Counted from the first letter of the stretch, positions 9,201 through 18,984 are shown. The stretch: DNA of 64,000 nucleotides from Klebsiella sp. BIGb0138 (GCF_004342285.1 NZ_SMCV01000013.1:62001-126000); one strand, 5' to 3'. The notes: generated by a model not told the origin, from the letters alone. Program-made: numbers and translations.

Positions 9201-10352
9201 ACCCCGGACGGGCTGATCGCCATCGGACAGATTGCTAAACGCTATCAGCTGTACAGTAAAATTACCGGCGGTCAGCGTATCGATCTGTTTGGCGCCCGGC
9301 TGGAGACGCTGCCGGCTATCTGGCGCGAACTGGCGGAAGCCGGTTTTGAAACCGGTCACGCCTACGGCAAATCGCTGCGCACGGTGAAATCCTGCGTCGG
9401 GTCGACCTGGTGTCGCTATGGCGTCCAGGATTCGACGGGGCTGGCGGTTACCCTCGAGCATCGCTACAAGGGGCTGCGGGCTCCGCATAAGATCAAAATG
9501 GCGGTCTCCGGCTGTACCCGCGAATGCGCCGAGGCTCAGGGGAAGGATATCGGGGTGATTGCCACCGAAAAAGGCTGGAATCTCTACGTTTGCGGCAACG
9601 GCGGCATGAAGCCGCGACATGCCGATCTGTTCGCCAGCGATCTGGATGAGGCGACGCTGATCCGCACCGTCGACCGCCTGCTGATGTTTTATATCCGCAC
9701 CGCCGACCGTCTGCAGCGCACCAGCACCTGGATGGATAATCTCGAAGGCGGGCTCGACTATCTGCGTGAGGTGATCCTTGAAGACCGCCTCGGGATCGGC
9801 GAGGAGCTGGAGCAGGAGATGGCGCGGGTGGTGGCGAGCTACCAGTGCGAATGGCAGACCACTCTTAACGATCCGCAGCGGCTGGCGCTGTTCCGCTCCT
9901 ATGTCAACAGCGAGCAGCCGGACGAAGCGGTGCAGCGGCAAACCTTACGCGGTCAGCCGCAGCTCATCGCCGCGTCCCCGAATCATGATGCCGCACCATC
10001 AAATCGCCCGTGGCAGGCCATTTGCGATCTTGAGTCGATTCCCGCGCAGGCAGGGATCGGCGCCCGGCTCGGCGAACGCCAGATTGCGCTGTTTCGCTTT
10101 GGCGAGCAGGTCTACGCCCTCGATAACCTGGAGCCGGGCAGCGAGGCCAACGTGCTGTCGCGCGGTATTCTGGGCGATGCCGGCGGCGAGCCGATTGTGA
10201 TCTCCCCGCTGTATAAACACCGCATCCGCCTGCGCGATGGCCGCCCGTGTGACGGCGGTGAACCGGCGGTACGCGCCTGGCCGGTGAAGGTGGAAAACGG
10301 CAAGGTGTGGGTCGGCAACCAGGCGCTGCTGGCGCGGGCGGAGGCTTCCTGA
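6291..10352 (+). CDS. nasB: NasC-NasB continuous frame: electron-transfer flavoprotein joined to assimilatory nitrite reductase
   Basis: One open frame of 1353 codons covers two proteins that are separate in the K. oxytoca description. Residues 1-396 are NasC-like, an FAD/NAD(P)H oxidoreductase (VIIGNGMAA near the N-terminus, second nucleotide motif GGGVLGVE) that feeds electrons to nitrate reductase. Residues 397-1353 match NasB: a second FAD/NADH module, a BFD-type [2Fe-2S] region (CSCHN and GCGGC near residue 820-860), and a sirohaem/[4Fe-4S] core (CVGSTWC and CTRECAEAQ, near 1033-1075). The last part is a NirD-like Rieske-type domain without the usual Rieske cysteines. No stop separates the halves. 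The frame ends overlapping the nasA start. Confidence 0.88.
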   Translation: MKRHLVIIGNGMAATRLAETLVARGEGRFQITIIGDEPYPAYNRIQLSPVLGGEKTLDQTLLLPARWYQQHDVTVRLGESAREVDVEERTLRTTRGELRWDELIFATGSQAFIPPLPGAELPHVYGFRTFSDVAAILATGGPAVVIGGGVLGVEAAAALQRQGDKVTLLHRGGWLMEQQTDEFAGQQLRQQLAERGIECVTGCAIAAIREHDVVLEDGRTFAARRVVLATGVRPHIQLAQRSGIACRRGIVVDRQMATALPGISAIGECCEIDGQTWGLVAPCLRQAEVLAGRLCGTPDEDFSWQDSGTRLKVTGIALFSAGELQATERDELWTSWDPLAHHYRRLLVRDGKLRGVLLFGDCANAAPLTAQLGANAPTDWLFDPSSTQPRAAGQPTMTKPTLVLVGHGMVGHHFLEQCVSRNLHQQFRIVVFGEERYAAYDRVHLSEYFAGRSAASLSLVEGDFFSQHGIELRLSAPVAAIDREARVVRDAYGHETHWDKLVLATGSYPFVPPVPGHDLDGCFVYRTLDDLDRIAACASTAKRGVVIGGGLLGLEAANALRQLGLETHVVEFAPNLMAVQLDGPGAAMLREKINDIGVGVHTSKSTQAIVRQADGLVLNFADGESLATDMVVFSAGIRPQDTLARASGLALGERGGIRIDNQCRTSDPDVLAIGECALWENKIYGLVAPGYQMARTAAAELAGDEASFSGADMSTRLKLLGIDVASFGDAQGRTPGCQSYQWTHGPEQIYKKIVVSQDGKTLLGGVLVGDASDYATLLQMMLNAMALPARPESLILPALEGSAPKTLGVAALPDSAQICSCHNVSKGDICQAVSAGAGDIAAIKSGTKAATGCGGCSALVKQVMEYQLAAQGVEVKKDICEHFPWSRQEIYHLVRVNHIRSFEQLISRYGQGHGCEICKPLVASVLASCWNEYLLKPAHLPLQDTNDRYFANIQKDGTYSVVPRMAAGEVTPDGLIAIGQIAKRYQLYSKITGGQRIDLFGARLETLPAIWRELAEAGFETGHAYGKSLRTVKSCVGSTWCRYGVQDSTGLAVTLEHRYKGLRAPHKIKMAVSGCTRECAEAQGKDIGVIATEKGWNLYVCGNGGMKPRHADLFASDLDEATLIRTVDRLLMFYIRTADRLQRTSTWMDNLEGGLDYLREVILEDRLGIGEELEQEMARVVASYQCEWQTTLNDPQRLALFRSYVNSEQPDEAVQRQTLRGQPQLIAASPNHDAAPSNRPWQAICDLESIPAQAGIGARLGERQIALFRFGEQVYALDNLEPGSEANVLSRGILGDAGGEPIVISPLYKHRIRLRDGRPCDGGEPAVRAWPVKVENGKVWVGNQALLARAEAS
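7479..10352 (+). other. nasB: NasB portion with a possible internal start
   Basis: An ATG at 7479, preceded by AGGA nine bases upstream, would give a 957-residue NasB, the length I recall for the K. oxytoca protein. The nitrite reductase may therefore be made from this internal start, as part of the long fusion, or both. The sequence cannot decide. Confidence 0.6.
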
Positions 10353-12952
10353 TGACGGAAACCCGGACCACGTGCCCCTACTGTGGGGTGGGCTGTGGCG
10401 TGCTGGCGCGCGTGGAGGCCGACGGTCAGGTCAGCGTTCGGGGCGATGAGCAGCATCCGGCGAACCTTGGTCGCCTGTGCGTTAAAGGCGCGGCGCTCGG
10501 GGAAACCACCGCTCTGGAAGGACGCCTGCTGACGCCTGAGCTGGATGGCGTGGCGGTCAGCTGGCCGCAGGCGCTGGCGGCTGCCGGTTCGCGGCTGCGG
10601 GAGATTATCGATCGGTACGGGCCGCAGGCGGTGGCGTTTTATGCCTCCGGTCAGCTGTTAACCGAGGACTATTACGCGGCGAATAAGCTGATGAAGGGGT
10701 TTATCGGCGCGGCCAATATCGATACCAACTCTCGACTGTGTATGTCCTCGGCGGTCACCGGCTACAAGCGCGCCTTCGGCGCCGATGTGGTGCCGTGCAG
10801 CTATGAGGATGTGGAAAACAGCGATCTGGTGGTGCTGGTGGGGTCGAACGCCGCCTGGGCCCATCCGGTGCTCTACCAGCGGCTGGTGCAGGCAAAGCGG
10901 GATAATCCGCAGCTGAAGGTGGTGGTGATTGACCCCCGGCGGACCGCCACCTGCGATATTGCCGATACCCATCTGGCGCTGGCGCCCGGCAGCGATGGCG
11001 GGCTGTTTGTCGGCTTACTCCACGCTATCGCCGGCGCGGGCGAGCTGACCCGCGGCTTTCGCGACCAGCAGCAGGCGCTGGCGGCGGCGGGGGAATGGAG
11101 CATCGACAAAGTGGCGGAGTTTTGCGGCCTTGAGGCGCATCAGGTTGCGGCGTTCTACCGCGACTTTATCGCCGCGCCGCGCGCCATCACCCTGTACACC
11201 ATGGGGATCAATCAGTCGGCCAGCGGCAGCGACAAGTGCAATGCCATCATTAATGTCCATCTTGCCAGCGGCAAATATGGCCGCGCGGGCTGCGGGCCGT
11301 TTTCGCTGACCGGACAGCCAAATGCCATGGGCGGCCGTGAGGTGGGGGGGCTGGCGACGATGCTCGCCGCCCATATGAATTTTGAGCCGCAGGATCTGCA
11401 GCGCCTCGCGCGTTTCTGGGGTACCGAACGGCTGGCGCAGACGCCGGGGCTGACGGCGGTGGATCTGTTTGCCGCCATCGGTCGCGGCGAGGTGAAAGCG
11501 GTATGGATAATGGGGACCAATCCGGTGGTCTCTCTGCCGGACAGCCACGCGGTGAGCCAGGCGCTGGCCGCCTGCCCGCTGGTGATGGTCTCCGATGTTA
11601 CCGCCGCAACGGATACCGGGCGTTTCGCGCATATTCGCTTTCCGGCGCTGGCGTGGGGCGAAAAAAACGGCACCGTGACCAATTCCGAGCGACGTATCTC
11701 CCGCCAGCGCAGCTTTCTACCGCCGCCGGGGGAGGCGAAAGCCGACTGGTGGATTATCTCCCGCGTCGCCCGACAGCTGGGCTTCGGCGCGGCCTTTGCC
11801 TGGCAGCACCCGCACGATGTGTTCAGCGAACATGCGGCGCTCTCGGGGTTTGAAAACCACGGCCAGCGGGCGTTTGATATCGGCGGGCTGGCGGAGCTCA
11901 GCCGCGAGGCGTGGGATCGGCTGGCGCCGGTACGCTGGCCGGTCAGCCGCAGCGGCGCGGAGCTCAATTTACAGCGAGGCTGGCATGGCGATGGCCAATT
12001 ACGCATGGTGCCGGTAACCCCGCAGGGGACGCGGGCCGTACCCGATGCTTTTTACCCGCTGATCCTCAACAGCGGCCGCATCCGCGATCAATGGCACACC
12101 ATGACCCGTACCGGCGCCGTTCCGCGTCTGATGCAGCATATCGCCGAACCGGTGGTGGAAGTCGCCCCCACGGACGCCCGGCGCCTGCAGCTGCAGGAGG
12201 GGGCGCTGGCGCGGATCTGGTCGCCTAACGGGGTGATGGTGGCTAAAGTGATCGTTGCCAGCGGACAGCGTCCCGGTTCGCTGTTTGTACCGATGCACTG
12301 GAATAATCAGTTTGCTCGCCAGGGGCGGGTAAACGACCTGCTGACCGCGGTGACCGATCCCTGGTCCGGGCAGCCGGAGAGCAAACAGGTGGCGGTGGCG
12401 ATCGCGCCGTGGCGCCCCGCCTGGCAGGGGGAGCTGTTTTGTCGCCAGCCGGTTCCGCTGTCCGCCTCGGTCCACTGGCGGCGTCGGGCGGCGGCGGGAG
12501 TGAGCCATCTCTCTTTAGCCGGAGAGAAAAATCCACGCGAATGGCTCACCGCCTGGTGTCAGCAGCAGGGGTGGCAACTTCAGGTCGCGCAGGCTGGAGC
12601 GGTGTGGAACCTGCTGGCCTGGCGCCAGGGGACGCTGATGCTGGGCTGGTGGAGCGACGCCTGCGCACCGACGATCGACGCGGAGTGGATCGCCGACGCG
12701 TTTCGTACGCCGCCGCCAAACCCGGCGCTTCGTCACGCGCTGCTGAGCGGCAGGAAGGGCGGCGACGTCGTCCCGGCCGGGCGGATTATCTGTAGCTGCT
12801 TTAGCATCGGTGAACGGGCCATCAGCGAGGCTATCGCCGGCGGCTGTCGCACGCCAGGCGAGCTGGGGGCAGCGCTCAAATGCGGGACCAACTGCGGCTC
12901 CTGTATCCCGGAACTGAAGGCGCTGCTGGCGGAGAACAACGCGCGGGTGTAA
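10352..12952 (+). CDS. nasA: NasA, assimilatory nitrate reductase catalytic subunit
   Basis: The ATG at 10352 overlaps the preceding stop (ATGA arrangement) and gives 866 residues, the length of K. oxytoca NasA. Cysteines 8, 11, 15 and 43 form the N-terminal [4Fe-4S] site, followed by molybdopterin-guanine-dinucleotide domains of the NasA/NapA/FdhF group. A C-terminal BFD-like [2Fe-2S] region (CSCFS, then CGTNCGSC) marks the NADH-dependent assimilatory type. It reduces nitrate to nitrite in the cytosol, and NasB takes the nitrite to ammonium. It is the last gene of the operon; no terminator is evident in the 104 bp before ychO. Confidence 0.96.
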   Translation: MTETRTTCPYCGVGCGVLARVEADGQVSVRGDEQHPANLGRLCVKGAALGETTALEGRLLTPELDGVAVSWPQALAAAGSRLREIIDRYGPQAVAFYASGQLLTEDYYAANKLMKGFIGAANIDTNSRLCMSSAVTGYKRAFGADVVPCSYEDVENSDLVVLVGSNAAWAHPVLYQRLVQAKRDNPQLKVVVIDPRRTATCDIADTHLALAPGSDGGLFVGLLHAIAGAGELTRGFRDQQQALAAAGEWSIDKVAEFCGLEAHQVAAFYRDFIAAPRAITLYTMGINQSASGSDKCNAIINVHLASGKYGRAGCGPFSLTGQPNAMGGREVGGLATMLAAHMNFEPQDLQRLARFWGTERLAQTPGLTAVDLFAAIGRGEVKAVWIMGTNPVVSLPDSHAVSQALAACPLVMVSDVTAATDTGRFAHIRFPALAWGEKNGTVTNSERRISRQRSFLPPPGEAKADWWIISRVARQLGFGAAFAWQHPHDVFSEHAALSGFENHGQRAFDIGGLAELSREAWDRLAPVRWPVSRSGAELNLQRGWHGDGQLRMVPVTPQGTRAVPDAFYPLILNSGRIRDQWHTMTRTGAVPRLMQHIAEPVVEVAPTDARRLQLQEGALARIWSPNGVMVAKVIVASGQRPGSLFVPMHWNNQFARQGRVNDLLTAVTDPWSGQPESKQVAVAIAPWRPAWQGELFCRQPVPLSASVHWRRRAAAGVSHLSLAGEKNPREWLTAWCQQQGWQLQVAQAGAVWNLLAWRQGTLMLGWWSDACAPTIDAEWIADAFRTPPPNPALRHALLSGRKGGDVVPAGRIICSCFSIGERAISEAIAGGCRTPGELGAALKCGTNCGSCIPELKALLAENNARV

Positions 12953-13056
12953 CGTTCGGTATATTCCTGGAATTGGCCCAAGGACTGCGGGGGCGGGCAA
13001 AAAACGGTAAACTTAGCGTTTGTGACCATTCGTCGTGAGTTAACGTAACCCATTTA

Positions 13057-14433
13057 ATGTTTTTGTCGTCCCGCGTTATTCCAACCCTTCCCCTCCTCTT
13101 GCTGCTGGCAGGGGGACCCGTACGCGCCCTGCAGGACAGCAATGCGTTCAGTGAAAAACAGGCGGCGCTGCCGGATCTCGGTATCGCTCCGCAGGTTGAC
13201 GACGACGCCCGGCATTTTGCCGAAATGGCCAAAAAATTTGGTGAGGCCAGTATGAGCGATAATGGCCTGACCACCGGTGAACAGGCGCGGATGTTGGCGA
13301 TTGGCAAGCTTGGCAGCGAGGTGAGCCACCAGCTGGAAAGCTGGCTATCGCCGTGGGGCAACGCCAATGTCGATCTGCTGGTCGATAAAGCGGGTAACTT
13401 TACCGGCAGCAAAGGCAGCTGGTTTGTCCCGTTACAGGATAACGGCGATTATCTGACCTGGAATCAGTATTCGGTGACCCAGCGGGAAAAAGACCTGGTG
13501 GGGAATATCGGCCTGGGGCAGCGCTGGCGAATGGGGGAGTGGCTGCTTGGCTACAACTCGTTCTACGACAAAGTGCTGGACGAGAGCCTGGCGCGGGGTA
13601 GTCTCGGCGCCGAGGCGTGGGGCGAGTATTTGCGTCTGTCGGCCAACTATTACCATCCTCTGGGGAGCTGGCAACGCGGCGATAGCCTGACCCAGGAGCA
13701 GCGTATGGCGACCGGTTACGATGTCACCGCCCAGGCGCGACTGCCGTTCTACCAGCATATCAATACCAGCGTCAGCGTTGAGCAATATTTTGGCGATAGC
13801 GTCGATCTGTTCCACTCGGGTACCGGCTACCATAACCCGGTTGCGGTCTCGGTAGGGCTGAACTACACGCCGGTCCCGCTGGTGACGGTCACGGCCAAGC
13901 ATAAGCAGGGTGAAAGCGGGCTGAGTCAGAACAACGTCGGTCTGAATTTGAATTACCGCTTTGGCGTGCCGCTCAAGCAGCAGCTGGCGGCCGATGAGGT
14001 GGCGATCAGCCGCTCTCTGCGCGGCAGCCGTTACGACAGCCCGGAACGCGATAATCTGCCGGTGGTCGAATATCGTCAGCGTAAATCGCTCTCGGTCTAC
14101 CTGGCGACGCCGCCGTGGGATTTGCAGTCAGGGGAAACGGTACAGCTGAAGCTGCAAATTCGCAGTCTGCATGGCATAAAGTCGCTGAAATGGCAGGGCG
14201 ATACCCGGCAGCTGAGCTTAACATCGCCGGTGGATGCCAATAGCCCGGACGGCTGGAGCGTGATTCTACCGGTGTGGAACAGCGAGCCGGGCGCAAGCAA
14301 CGTGTGGCATCTGTCGGTGGTGGTGGAAGATAAAACGGGTCAGCGCGTCTCATCCAATGAGATCGCCCTGGCGCTGACCGAGCCGCTGGTAAAATTCTCG
14401 GCCGACGGCGTCACCTGGCAGGGGACGCCTTAG
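13057..14433 (+). CDS. ychO: YchO, inverse-autotransporter/invasin-like beta-barrel protein
   Basis: The 458-residue protein matches E. coli YchO. A signal peptide (about residues 1-24, [11 protein letters not shown] core) is followed by the intimin/invasin-type N-terminal beta-barrel of inverse autotransporters. A short C-terminal immunoglobulin-like segment replaces the long passenger of true invasins. It should sit in the outer membrane. The stop overlaps the stop of the converging narL by four bases. Confidence 0.88.
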   Translation: MFLSSRVIPTLPLLLLLAGGPVRALQDSNAFSEKQAALPDLGIAPQVDDDARHFAEMAKKFGEASMSDNGLTTGEQARMLAIGKLGSEVSHQLESWLSPWGNANVDLLVDKAGNFTGSKGSWFVPLQDNGDYLTWNQYSVTQREKDLVGNIGLGQRWRMGEWLLGYNSFYDKVLDESLARGSLGAEAWGEYLRLSANYYHPLGSWQRGDSLTQEQRMATGYDVTAQARLPFYQHINTSVSVEQYFGDSVDLFHSGTGYHNPVAVSVGLNYTPVPLVTVTAKHKQGESGLSQNNVGLNLNYRFGVPLKQQLAADEVAISRSLRGSRYDSPERDNLPVVEYRQRKSLSVYLATPPWDLQSGETVQLKLQIRSLHGIKSLKWQGDTRQLSLTSPVDANSPDGWSVILPVWNSEPGASNVWHLSVVVEDKTGQRVSSNEIALALTEPLVKFSADGVTWQGTP

Positions 14434-15080
14434 AAAATCCGCTCCTGATGTACCCATACCGCGGCTTCAACCCGCGATTTGAGCTTCATTTTCTTCAGCA
14501 TATGCTTCACGTGCACCTTCACGGTACTTTCGGTGATCTCCAGACGACGGGCGATCATTTTGTTCGGCAGCCCCTGGGCAATCAGCTTGAGAATATCGCG
14601 CTCGCGCGGCGTTAGCTGGCTGATATCGCGATCGGAGGTGGCGCGGTTGGCGCGCAGGCTGGCCGCCAGCACCGGCGTTAAGGCTTCGCTGAGCACCATC
14701 TCGCCCGCGGCCGCCTGCTGCAGCGCTTTTAACAGATCTTCCGGCTCCATATCCTTCAGCAGGTAGCCGTCGGCGCCGCGTTTTAACGCCGTAACCACGT
14801 CCTCTTCGTGGTTGGAGACGCTGAAGACGACCACCCGGCCAGAGAGTGATTTCTCCCGCAGCTTATCGAGGGTCTCCAGCCCGTTCATCCCCGGCATGTT
14901 GAGATCCAGCAGGATCAGGTCGGGATCCAGCGTCTCCGCCAGCGCGATGCCTTGTTCGCCATTGCTGGCCTCGCCAATGACCTGAATATCATTGGCCATG
15001 CTAACGAGCTGTTTGACGCCGGTGCGCAGCATCGGGTGATCGTCAATGAGAAGGATGGTTGCCCGTTCCTGTTGACTCAT
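14430..15080 (-). CDS. narL: NarL, nitrate/nitrite response regulator
   Basis: The 216-residue protein is almost identical to E. coli NarL. The receiver domain has the phosphoacceptor Asp59 in [10 protein letters not shown], and the C-terminal LuxR-type helix-turn-helix contains [15 protein letters not shown]. Phosphorylated by NarX, it binds TACYYMT heptamers; such sites lie in front of narK, narG and adhE in this window. GGAGAACCC precedes the ATG. It lies 10 bp after narX in the same operon. Confidence 0.97.
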   Translation of the reverse strand: MSQQERATILLIDDHPMLRTGVKQLVSMANDIQVIGEASNGEQGIALAETLDPDLILLDLNMPGMNGLETLDKLREKSLSGRVVVFSVSNHEEDVVTALKRGADGYLLKDMEPEDLLKALQQAAAGEMVLSEALTPVLAASLRANRATSDRDISQLTPRERDILKLIAQGLPNKMIARRLEITESTVKVHVKHMLKKMKLKSRVEAAVWVHQERIF

Positions 15081-15090
15081 AGGGTTCTCC

Positions 15091-16869
15091 TTATTGGATT
15101 GAAAACGTTTTTTCCGGGATAAAGGTGACGACCACTTCGCTGCCGCCCGTTTCCCGGCGACGGACCTGGCAGTCTCCGCGCAAACTCTGGGCGCGATCCC
15201 GCATAATGATTAAGCCGTAATGGTTACTGCGTTCAGCATGGTCCGGCACGCCGCGGCCGTTATCCGCCACCACCAGCCGGACCTGATTATCCCGCAGCGA
15301 GACGGTGACGGTGACTTCCGTTGCCTGCGCATGCTTTAACGCATTGCTCAGCGCCTCACGGGCGATTTGCAGCACGTGGATCGCCTGATGAGACGGGACA
15401 AAACGCGGCGGCAGCTGGTAATCCAGCTGTACCGTAAAGCCGAAATGCGCGCTATATTCCTGGCAGCTGGCTTCCAGCGCCGGGCGCAGCCCCGCTTCGG
15501 TTAACTGCAGCCGGAAGGTGGTCAGCAGCTCCCGCAGCTGCGCCCAGGAGGTGTTCAGCTCGTTGCGGATCTGGCCCAGCAGTTCGCGGCTCTCCGGCGG
15601 CAGATTTTCGCCCTGCATCTGCAGACAGCTGACCTGCATCTTCATGCAGGAGAGCGACTGGGCGATGGAATCGTGCAGTTCGCGGGCGATGGTCGCGCGT
15701 TCCTCCATCACGATCAGCTGCTGCTGATGCTCCTGATGTCTGTCCAGCGCGAGCGTGGAGGTCAGCTGTTCGACCAGGGTATCGACCAGCTGCTGCTGAT
15801 CGTGGCTCAGGTGGCGACCCGCCGGCAGCGTGGCCAGCAGGATCCCATACTGATTGTGGGCATCGGACAGCCGCCATTTCAGCGTGGCGCCGGCGTCCGG
15901 CAGCGGCGGCAGATCGCGCGGGCAGAGATAGCAGCCTTTGTCATCGCACTGGATGTCCGAATGACAGGCAAACTCCTGGTGATTGTCTTCATCTTCGCAG
16001 TCATAAACCCGAACTTCGATATCACGCAGCAGGGTCAATCCCTGCAGGCCGTTGAGCACCGGCGAAATGCGCTCGCACAGCGGCGCGCTGGAGTGCAGGC
16101 GACGGTTAGCCTGCCACAAAAAGGCGAGGATTTCGTTTTTCTGCTCCAGCCCGGCGGTTTTCTCCTGCACCCGCCGTTCGAGCACGGAATAGCTTTCCGC
16201 CAGCTCTTCCGACATGTTATTCAGCGCCATACCGAGGCTGGCCATCTCATTGCGGCCGCTGATATGGACGCGCTGGGTAAAATCACGATGGCTGACCGCC
16301 CGAGCCATCGCCAGCAGCTGTTTCCACGGGCGCAACAGCCGCGCTCGCAGCCAGACGATGGTAAACAGGAACAGCAGCGCCATGCCGATAGCCATCACCC
16401 TCTGCAGCCAGACGACGTAGCGGATGCGCTGCTCGGTGGTATGGTCAAAAGAGGTGACCAGGTGGTCTATCCGATTGACAAAACCGGCGACATCGGTCGC
16501 CACGCTGGCCTGATTCTGCGCGCGCTTCATGCCCGGAGCCAGCTCCTGCTGCCAGTATTGCTGCAGGGATTTAAGCTGGTTCTGCTGGCCGTCCCTCAGG
16601 GCGGCATTTTGCAGCTCTTCGCTGAATACGGTGGCGGTCATCTCATCGAGTAATCTGCTGTCGCCCGCGTTAAGGGGGACGGCTGCCAGCAGACGATAGC
16701 TTTGCATCCTTAGCGACCCGGCTTTATTGATCGCATGGGCGCTGCCCTGCACGCCGTGCACCAGGCGGGCGGAGATACCGATGCCTGCTACGCCAATCGC
16801 CGTCGATAGCAGCACGATTAACGCCAGTTGATTGACCAACGTAAGCGGGGTAAAAAGACGTTTTAACAT
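15091..16869 (-). CDS. narX: NarX, nitrate/nitrite sensor kinase
   Basis: The ATG at 16869 ([14 protein letters not shown]) aligns with E. coli NarX and gives 592 residues; the frame extends another 27 codons upstream without support. Order: inner-membrane helix, periplasmic ligand region with the P-box ([16 protein letters not shown]), second helix, HAMP and signalling linker. A cysteine-rich central module follows ([10 protein letters not shown]), then an HPK7-type kinase with the phospho-His in [12 protein letters not shown] and an ATPase with DNGRGVP. It phosphorylates NarL in response to nitrate. Confidence 0.96.
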   Translation of the reverse strand: MLKRLFTPLTLVNQLALIVLLSTAIGVAGIGISARLVHGVQGSAHAINKAGSLRMQSYRLLAAVPLNAGDSRLLDEMTATVFSEELQNAALRDGQQNQLKSLQQYWQQELAPGMKRAQNQASVATDVAGFVNRIDHLVTSFDHTTEQRIRYVVWLQRVMAIGMALLFLFTIVWLRARLLRPWKQLLAMARAVSHRDFTQRVHISGRNEMASLGMALNNMSEELAESYSVLERRVQEKTAGLEQKNEILAFLWQANRRLHSSAPLCERISPVLNGLQGLTLLRDIEVRVYDCEDEDNHQEFACHSDIQCDDKGCYLCPRDLPPLPDAGATLKWRLSDAHNQYGILLATLPAGRHLSHDQQQLVDTLVEQLTSTLALDRHQEHQQQLIVMEERATIARELHDSIAQSLSCMKMQVSCLQMQGENLPPESRELLGQIRNELNTSWAQLRELLTTFRLQLTEAGLRPALEASCQEYSAHFGFTVQLDYQLPPRFVPSHQAIHVLQIAREALSNALKHAQATEVTVTVSLRDNQVRLVVADNGRGVPDHAERSNHYGLIIMRDRAQSLRGDCQVRRRETGGSEVVVTFIPEKTFSIQ

Positions 16870-17053
16870 ACAATGCGTGGCTCCTGACCGGCAAACCATC
16901 CGGGAGTGGCGACTATTCTCGGATATCCCATGGAGTATACCCATACCCATAAGGGATTACCCCTTAATTGTCGGTGGTGGGTAGTTGAGCAGGCGGCGAT
17001 CGTCTAAACCCGGCAGCCATGTGAAAAACCACACTTTTTTTGGCGAAAAAGAC

Positions 17054-17069
17054 TACTCACTTCGGATAA
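17054..17069 (+). promoter_or_regulatory. 7-2-7 NarL/NarP-type site upstream of narK
   Basis: TACTCAC-TT-CGGATAA is two heptamers in inverted orientation with a 2-bp gap; the second arm is degenerate. Its centre is about 52 bp upstream of the FNR box centre, near -93 of the expected narK start. Confidence 0.55.
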
Positions 17070-17106
17070 TGATTTTTTTTTAAGCAATTTAATGACCCCT
17101 TTTCCT

Positions 17107-17120
17107 TTGATTTATATCAA
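17107..17120 (+). promoter_or_regulatory. FNR box of narK
   Basis: TTGAT-TTAT-ATCAA is a perfect FNR consensus. Its centre lies about 67 bp before the narK start codon, which fits a class II (-41.5) anaerobic promoter. Confidence 0.9.
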
Positions 17121-17180
17121 CTTACCGCCACCGGTAACCCCTAATGTAGCGGCAGGATATATGAATAATCAGAGGTATTT

Positions 17181-18572
17181 ATGCGTCAATCTTCCCTACC
17201 GGAGAAGGCCAGTACTTCAGTCATTACCGACTGGCGTCCTGAAGATCCCGAGTTTTGGCAACAGCGCGGCCACCGCGTGGCGAGCCGAAATCTGTGGATC
17301 TCCGTTCCCTGTCTTTTGCTGGCGTTCTGCGTCTGGATGTTGTTCAGTGCGGTGGCGGTTAACCTGAATAAGGTCGGCTTTCAGTTTACCACTGACCAGC
17401 TGTTTATGCTGACGGCGCTCCCGGCGCTGTCGGGGGCGTTATTGCGCGTTCCTTATGCCTTTATGGTACCGCTGTTTGGCGGCCGTCGCTGGACCGCATT
17501 CAGTACCGGCATCATGATCGTACCTTGCGTATGGCTGGGCTTCGCGGTGCAGGATACCTCGACGCCGTTTAGCACCTTTGTCATTATCTCTTTGCTTTGC
17601 GGCTTTGCCGGGGCCAATTTTGCCTCCAGCATGGCCAACATCAGCTTCTTCTTCCCTAAGCAGAAGCAGGGGGGCGCTCTGGGCATTAACGGCGGCCTCG
17701 GCAACATGGGCGTCAGCGTGATGCAGCTGGTTGCGCCGCTGGTGGTTTCGCTGTCAATTTTTGCCGTCTTCGGCGGCACCGGCACCGTGCAGCCGGACGG
17801 CTCCGTTCTGTATCTGGAAAACGCCGCCTGGATTTGGGTACCGTTCCTGGTTGTTCTGACGCTGGCCGCGTGGTTCTTTATGAACGATCTCTCGGCCTCT
17901 AAAGCCTCGCTGAGCGAACAGCTGCCGGTCCTGAAACGCGCGCACCTGTGGATCATGGCCCTGCTGTATCTGGCGACCTTTGGTTCGTTTATTGGTTTCT
18001 CCGCGGGCTTCGCCATGCTGTCGAAAACCCAGTTCCCGGACGTCCAGATCCTGCATTTCGCCTTCTTCGGCCCGTTTATCGGCGCGCTGGCGCGTTCCAT
18101 GGGCGGCGCTATCTCCGACCGTCTGGGCGGCACCCGCGTGACGCTGGTGAACTTCGTGGTCATGGCTATCTTCAGCGGCCTGCTGTTCCTGACCCTGCCG
18201 ACGCATGGCGTGGGGGGGAATTTTACCGCCTTCTTCGGCGTGTTTATGGTGCTGTTCCTGACCGCCGGTCTGGGGAGCGCTTCAACCTTCCAGATGATTT
18301 CCGTCATCTTCCGTAAAATGACGCTGGATCGCGTCAAGGCGCAGGGAGGGAGCGAAGAGCAGGCGATGCGTGAAGCGGCGACCGATACGGCGGCAGCGCT
18401 GGGCTTTATCTCGGCGATTGGCGCCATCGGCGGCTTCTTTATCCCGAAAGCGTTCGGTATTTCGCTGGATCTGACCGGTTCTCCGGCCGGCGCGATGAAG
18501 GTTTTCTTCGTTTTTTACGTCGCCTGCGTGATCATTACCTGGGCGGTTTACGGGCGTAAACAGAACGCTTAA
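17181..18572 (+). CDS. narK: NarK, nitrate/nitrite transporter
   Basis: The 463-residue polytopic membrane protein matches E. coli NarK of the major facilitator superfamily, with twelve predicted helices and the nitrate-signature glycine runs (GINGGLGNMG and later GFISAIGAIGGF). It exchanges nitrite for nitrate across the inner membrane during nitrate respiration. The ATG at 17181 follows an AGAGG. It is single-cistronic, with a strong terminator behind it. Confidence 0.97.
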   Translation: MRQSSLPEKASTSVITDWRPEDPEFWQQRGHRVASRNLWISVPCLLLAFCVWMLFSAVAVNLNKVGFQFTTDQLFMLTALPALSGALLRVPYAFMVPLFGGRRWTAFSTGIMIVPCVWLGFAVQDTSTPFSTFVIISLLCGFAGANFASSMANISFFFPKQKQGGALGINGGLGNMGVSVMQLVAPLVVSLSIFAVFGGTGTVQPDGSVLYLENAAWIWVPFLVVLTLAAWFFMNDLSASKASLSEQLPVLKRAHLWIMALLYLATFGSFIGFSAGFAMLSKTQFPDVQILHFAFFGPFIGALARSMGGAISDRLGGTRVTLVNFVVMAIFSGLLFLTLPTHGVGGNFTAFFGVFMVLFLTAGLGSASTFQMISVIFRKMTLDRVKAQGGSEEQAMREAATDTAAALGFISAIGAIGGFFIPKAFGISLDLTGSPAGAMKVFFVFYVACVIITWAVYGRKQNA

Positions 18573-18593
18573 GCAGCACCCTTAGCCATATCA

Positions 18594-18621
18594 GGGCGCA
18601 ATTTTTATTGCGCCCTTTTTT
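18594..18621 (+). terminator. narK terminator
   Basis: GGGCGCAAT and ATTGCGCCC form a 9-bp stem with a T-rich loop, followed by six T residues. Confidence 0.93.
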
Positions 18622-18729
18622 ATCGCTTTAGCGCTGAATGCGATAAACGTTTTGCCCCATTAATCAGTCACCGCAGGCTCAGCGGGCAGCCGCCGACATG
18701 TAGCGAAATTATCTACCGACAAGGATATC

Positions 18730-18842
18730 TACCCCTTAATACCTTGGTGAGCCTCTAAGACGCATCTTATTTGCCGGTAATTTATAAAATTTCTTTAAAA
18801 ACAAAATGATAAAAAATAGAAATCACTACCACTTCGGTGGTA
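18730..18842 (+). promoter_or_regulatory. NarL sites of the narGHJI promoter
   Basis: A TACCCCT heptamer at 18730-18736 lies about 195 bp before the expected transcript start. A 7-2-7 inverted pair TACCACT-TC-GGTGGTA lies at 18827-18842. A very AT-rich stretch between them (about 18778-18820) suits IHF bending, as known for E. coli narG, where distant NarL must contact polymerase. Confidence 0.75.
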
Positions 18843-18879
18843 TTTGCTATTTCTCCCGCTTTTTATAAGCCATAGCGCA

Positions 18880-18893
18880 TTGATCGTTATCAA
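18880..18893 (+). promoter_or_regulatory. FNR box of narGHJI
   Basis: TTGAT-CGTT-ATCAA is a perfect FNR consensus about 98 bp before the narG start codon, giving anaerobic induction. Confidence 0.9.
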
Positions 18894-18984
18894 TTCTCGC
18901 CCTCTTTCATAGCGTTACCTTCGCTGCAAATCCAGCAATGTCGATTTATCAGAGAGCCGTCAGGCTCCACACAGGAGAAACCCG

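Larger units (their letters stand above)
16870..17180. promoter_or_regulatory. narX-narK divergent control region
   Basis: This 311-bp gap between divergent narX and narK is AT-rich. It holds a TACCCCT heptamer at 16958-16964 (a NarL-type site), a 7-2-7 array and an FNR box, the last two listed separately. No other gene is seen. Confidence 0.75.
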
